Source: Mucilaginibacter ginsenosidivorans
GTDB taxonomy: Bacteria; Bacteroidota; Bacteroidia; Sphingobacteriales; Sphingobacteriaceae
Direction: 5' to 3'
Assembly: GCF_007971025.1 (NCBI RefSeq)
Contig: NZ_CP042436.1
Coordinates: forward strand, 2,232,001-2,296,000
Length of the DNA: 64,000 bases
Position 1 is the first letter of the stretch. The number at the start of each line of letters is the position of its first letter. Made by a program: the position numbers and the translations under genes. This document shows positions 60,851 through 64,000 of the stretch, one piece after another. The notes below the pieces were generated by a model, which searched no databases, had not been told where the DNA came from, and was given only the letters and a program-made list of their open reading frames with translations.

Positions 60851-62533
60851 CTACGCGATCTTCCCATTCACAATCTCCAAAATCTCCGCCTCCCTGTCCA
60901 TCGCCATTTGTTGCAGGGCGTTGCCTTCGGCTAATATCTTATCCGTGTAAGCCTTATCCTTATAACCCGACGCGTTGATGCGCACATTCATAAAGGCGCC
61001 TAAAACGGCGGTGCGGGCGCAAAGAGCAGCTACGCCGGCATCGGTTACCGAGTTGGGGTTGCCGGTTTCGGCCATGGCTTTTATCACTTCCATGCTTTGG
61101 TAAGCCAGCTTCATCACGTTAAACGGTGCGTCGATGGCGTATTTAGTAGCGGCTTGTATGGCTTCTGTGCGGGCGGCCTTTTCCTCGTCGCTGCCTTTGG
61201 GCAGGTTGAAGGCTTCCATTATCCGGTTAAAGGCGATGGTGTCCTTATCCACCAGTTTGGTCAGTTCATTCTTATAATGCTGCCCCTGTTCCGCCCACTC
61301 GCTGAACTCCTGCCAGCGGCTATCCCAACCCTTTTTGTGGGAGGAAAGATTGGCCACCATGGTCGCCAGCGAAGTGCCCAGCACACCCACATACGCCGAG
61401 ATAGAACCACCGCCCGGCGCCGGGCTTTCGCTGGCGGTCTCGTCCGCAAAATCGGCCAGGCTCATGCTCACCAGTTTACTGTCAGCTTTATCTTTTAGTA
61501 AATATTCGATGATACGTTCTTCAGGTTTGAAAGGCGATAACTCATCCAGCCCCATCGATTTGATGGCAATGCGTACCAGTTCCTTCTCACTTACCCCGGT
61601 CGACCGCTGCTGCTTCGCCAGGAAATACTTACCCGCATCCAGCATGGATTTCAGCGGGATCAATCCCACCAATTCGCTGCCTGTTACCCGTATGCCGCGG
61701 GCGTTGGCCTTATTGCAAACCTCGTCGAATGCCTTATGCACTGGCGTTACTTCGATATTCGTCAGGTTCATGGATATCTGCGCAATGCCGTATTCTTCAA
61801 TGTACCAGCCGATGGCTTTTACCGCCTTCAGCGAACCGGGAATGGTGCGCGGTTTGCCGTTCTCGTCGGTGATGATCTTTCCGTTTACCGGGTCGCCCTC
61901 GCGCATCACACGACCAGCCTCACGAACATCAAAAGCAATAGAGTTTGCCCTGCGCACCGAAGTGGTATTCAGGTTGACATTATAAGCGATGAGGAAATCC
62001 CTTGCGCCAATAACCGTCGCGCCGCGCCTGGCGTCAAACTCCGCCGGACCAAAATCAGGCTTCCATTCCGGTTGTTTTATCTTCCTGGAAAAGCCCTCGT
62101 ACTCGCCCGCGCGGATAACCGAAAGGTTGCTGCGGCTTTTATCGGGCTGGGCGTACTCATACAAATAGGCCGGTATCTTTAATTCTTTACCAACGCGCTC
62201 CGCCAGCTGCGTTGCGTACTCCGCTGTTTCCTCCATGCTGATATTGCTGATGGGTATCAGCGGACAAACATCCGTAGCGCCCATGCGGGGGTGCTCGCCG
62301 GTATGTTTGCTCATGTCTATCAGCTCGCCTGCCTTTTTTATAGCCAGGAACGCCGCTTCGATCACCTGTTCCGGTTCGCCCACAAAAGTTACCACCGTGC
62401 GGTTGGTGGCCTTCCCCGGGTCCACGTTCAGCAAACGGACGCCTTCTACGGATTCCACCTCATCGGTTATCTGTTTGGTGATGTTCAGGTCGCGGCCTTC
62501 GCTGAAGTTGGGTACGCATTCTATGAGTCGCAT
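60851..62533 (-). CDS. ftcD: Bifunctional glutamate formimidoyltransferase / formimidoyltetrahydrofolate cyclodeaminase
   Basis: 560 residues. The N-terminal two-lobed formimidoyltransferase (IECVPNFSEGRD, MSKHTGEHPRMGATDVCPL with the catalytic His) runs to about 300. A linker follows, then the helical cyclodeaminase domain starting FADETASESPAPGGGSISAY. It transfers the formimino group of formiminoglutamate to tetrahydrofolate and releases ammonia, the last step of one histidine-degradation route. Start at 62533 and not at the upstream in-frame ATG at 62584, because MRLIECVPNFSEG matches the family. It is 99 bases after hutI on the same strand. Confidence 0.96.
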   Translation of the reverse strand: MRLIECVPNFSEGRDLNITKQITDEVESVEGVRLLNVDPGKATNRTVVTFVGEPEQVIEAAFLAIKKAGELIDMSKHTGEHPRMGATDVCPLIPISNISMEETAEYATQLAERVGKELKIPAYLYEYAQPDKSRSNLSVIRAGEYEGFSRKIKQPEWKPDFGPAEFDARRGATVIGARDFLIAYNVNLNTTSVRRANSIAFDVREAGRVMREGDPVNGKIITDENGKPRTIPGSLKAVKAIGWYIEEYGIAQISMNLTNIEVTPVHKAFDEVCNKANARGIRVTGSELVGLIPLKSMLDAGKYFLAKQQRSTGVSEKELVRIAIKSMGLDELSPFKPEERIIEYLLKDKADSKLVSMSLADFADETASESPAPGGGSISAYVGVLGTSLATMVANLSSHKKGWDSRWQEFSEWAEQGQHYKNELTKLVDKDTIAFNRIMEAFNLPKGSDEEKAARTEAIQAATKYAIDAPFNVMKLAYQSMEVIKAMAETGNPNSVTDAGVAALCARTAVLGAFMNVRINASGYKDKAYTDKILAEGNALQQMAMDREAEILEIVNGKIA

Positions 62534-62540
62534 CTTAGTT

Positions 62541-62626
62541 AAATTTGAGATTTGAGATATGAGATTTGAGACAACACCGCTCACAGTTTAAAATAAATTC
62601 GAAATTGAACATTCGACATTCGAAAT
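62541..62626. repeat. Two word-stutter repeats in the hutI-ftcD gap
   Basis: 62541-62571 reads AAATTTGAGATTTGAGATAT then GAGATTTGAG; 62597-62626 reads ATTCGAAATTGAACATTCG then ACATTCGAAAT. Both are imperfect 9-10-base word runs between cotranscribed-looking genes. Confidence 0.65.
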
Positions 62627-62632
62627 AAAAGC

Positions 62633-63856
62633 TCATAATATTTCTCCTTTACGCCAAACCCTTGCGGGTTTCAATTTCCCCTGCTGATACAGTATTTGGC
62701 GGTGATCCTTGCAGGGGTAGGCCTGCATGTCAGCCAGGCTGCCTTTTTGCAAAGTTCCGCGGTCATTCAAATTTAGTGCTTTTGCTGCGCGATAGGTTAG
62801 TGCTGCAAATGTTTCTGCGGTGGTCAGTTTTTCATACGCGCCCAGGATGGATGCCTGCATCAGCAGGTCGCCCATAGGCGCCGAGCCGGGGTTCCAGTCG
62901 CTGGCGATAGCCAGGCAGGCCCCCGCATCCAGTAAACGGCGTGCGGGGGCAAAACCTATACCCAAACCTAAGGATGCGCCTGGCAAAGCAACTGCAACCG
63001 TAACGGAAGCAACTAATCCTTTAATTTCTTTTTCTGTACTGGCCTCCAAATGATCGGCAGACACAGCGCCGGCTTTCACCGCCACCTCGCTGCCGCCGGG
63101 TGTAAACTGGTCGGCATGTACGGTTATATCAAAGCCCATTTGTTTGGCTACGCTGAGGTAGCAGGTGGAGTTTGATGCGTTGAAGGCGCTGTCTTCAATA
63201 AATATATCTACCCGGCCGGCCAGGTTTTCTTTTTTGATCTTCGGGAGCAAATTGTTCAGGATATGCTCCAGGTATTCGGACGCCGGTCCGCCAAAATCCT
63301 TTGGTAAAATATGCGCGGCAAGGCAAGTTGCTACCAGATCCGCCTGGCTGTTTTCAGCTGCGGCCCTGATCGCTCTTAACTGTTTTAACTCCTGTTCAAC
63401 ACTCAGCCCATAACCGCTTTTTACCTCGATGGTAGTTACCCCGTCTTTCAAATGGCGGTCAACTCTTTGCGCCAGTAAGTCAACTAATTGCTCCTGCGTG
63501 GCCCCCCTTGTTTGTGTTACCGAATCCCATATACCCCCGCCCGACCTGGCTATTTCCAAATAACTTTTGCCAGCAATTCGCATGGCATAATCTTTAGCCC
63601 GGTTGCCGGCAAAGCAGATATGCGTATGGCAATCGATAAAGCCGGGGAGCAGCACCTGGTCGCCCTCAACCTCTTCAGTCGTAGCTTTGGGGTGATCCTT
63701 ACGTAATTTTTCAAAATTCCCCACTTCAACAACCAGCCCATTTTCGGTCAATACCCCGCCGCTCGTAATGATCTGCAATTGATCATCCGCGATAGCGCCC
63801 TTCAGCGGTAAACCCGCTAAGGGCAGTATTTGGGTGAATGGACCGGTTAGTTTCAT
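62633..63856 (-). CDS. hutI: Imidazolonepropionase
   Basis: 407 residues of the amidohydrolase fold. The metal-binding pair is in GFIDCHTHICFAGNR; later blocks are EVKSGYGLSVEQELKQLRAI in parts, VHADQFTPGG and ASDWNPGSAP. It hydrolyses imidazolonepropionate to formiminoglutamate, the substrate of the downstream ftcD. hutH and hutU are not visible in the window and may be beyond the right edge. Confidence 0.96.
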   Translation of the reverse strand: MKLTGPFTQILPLAGLPLKGAIADDQLQIITSGGVLTENGLVVEVGNFEKLRKDHPKATTEEVEGDQVLLPGFIDCHTHICFAGNRAKDYAMRIAGKSYLEIARSGGGIWDSVTQTRGATQEQLVDLLAQRVDRHLKDGVTTIEVKSGYGLSVEQELKQLRAIRAAAENSQADLVATCLAAHILPKDFGGPASEYLEHILNNLLPKIKKENLAGRVDIFIEDSAFNASNSTCYLSVAKQMGFDITVHADQFTPGGSEVAVKAGAVSADHLEASTEKEIKGLVASVTVAVALPGASLGLGIGFAPARRLLDAGACLAIASDWNPGSAPMGDLLMQASILGAYEKLTTAETFAALTYRAAKALNLNDRGTLQKGSLADMQAYPCKDHRQILYQQGKLKPARVWRKGEIL

Positions 63857-63870
63857 TGTTTAATAAACTG

Positions 63871-63967
63871 TGTCATTTCGATGCGCAGCGAGAAATCTTG
63901 TACGATTGGCATAGTCCGCCGTGCATGTTGTACAAGATTTCTCTCTCGTTCCTCGTTCGAAATGACA
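63871..63967. repeat. TGTCATTTCGA...TCGAAATGACA hairpin repeat, copy 3
   Basis: Ends TGTCATTTCGATGCGCAGCG and CGTTCGAAATGACA are complementary; the inner GAGAAATCTTGTAC matches GTACAAGATTTCTC. The structure is a nearly continuous long hairpin upstream of hutI. The last 33 bases of the window hold nothing recognisable. Confidence 0.85.
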
Positions 63968-64000
63968 TTTCTTATAGAGATAAATTAAACCTCTTTGCCG

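Overview
The window looks like chromosome of a Sphingobacteriaceae bacterium (phylum Bacteroidota), most likely Mucilaginibacter or a close relative. The grounds are weak Shine-Dalgarno sites, many secreted proteins with short signal peptides or lipoboxes, GH2/GH35 glycosidases, a bifunctional formimidoyltransferase-cyclodeaminase, a long NagB-LmbE fusion, and intergenic space crowded with REP-like palindromes. Genus is inferred from gene content only. No rRNA, tRNA, CRISPR array, transposase or integrase was seen.

Layout. 1-2.0 kb: outer half of an efflux system (TolC, then the start of an HlyD/MacA adaptor that runs off the left edge), divergent from a polysaccharide deacetylase. 3.1-5.4 kb: aconitase. 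5.7-7.5 kb: an AT-rich solitary OLD-family ATPase-nuclease, then repeat-rich DNA around a manganese catalase (8.3-9.2 kb). 10-12.5 kb: a secreted protein, an NmrA-type reductase divergent from its likely HxlR regulator, and a lipoprotein. 12.8-20.8 kb: an oligopeptide-binding lipoprotein, an NHL propeller, and a run of four secreted or envelope proteins (PQQ-type propeller with a GATase-like tail, PD40, TPR, SRPBCC). 20.9-34.2 kb: GH2, MsrA, class B-type acid phosphatase, YncE/phosphoesterase, aldose epimerase, methyltransferase, GH35 and an alpha-galactosidase-like enzyme. 34.3-48.2 kb: topoisomerase IV subunits ParC and ParE on the same strand, 9 kb apart, separated by a MocR-controlled redox-type cluster (AhpD, DoxX-cupin, MBL), a GxxExxY protein in a hairpin-bracketed cassette, an unusual HtrA, a cytidine deaminase and an SDR. 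49-55 kb: an amino-acid permease / small membrane protein / PLP enzyme operon, and NagB-LmbE behind a possible transcribed leader. 55.6-60.4 kb: an AT-rich accessory island with a PIN toxin-antitoxin pair, an unknown protein, a PD-(D/E)XK nuclease and an orphan NarL-type response regulator coupled to a tiny membrane protein behind a triple operator. 60.4-63.9 kb: DUF2200, then two histidine-degradation genes (hutI, ftcD).

The most unusual signal is non-coding. A roughly 450-bp element occurs at 9593-10043 (+) and 55121-55570 (-); eleven conserved blocks lie at nearly identical offsets in both copies. A third copy (12698-12797) keeps only its three-part right end. Other dispersed families are four copies of a GTACGCC...CGCGCCAGG repeat around the accessory island, paired REP-like units flanking the manganese catalase, TTAAGTCTTCCG palindromes, TGTCATTTCGA hairpins, and several families of short-word stutter repeats in gene junctions.
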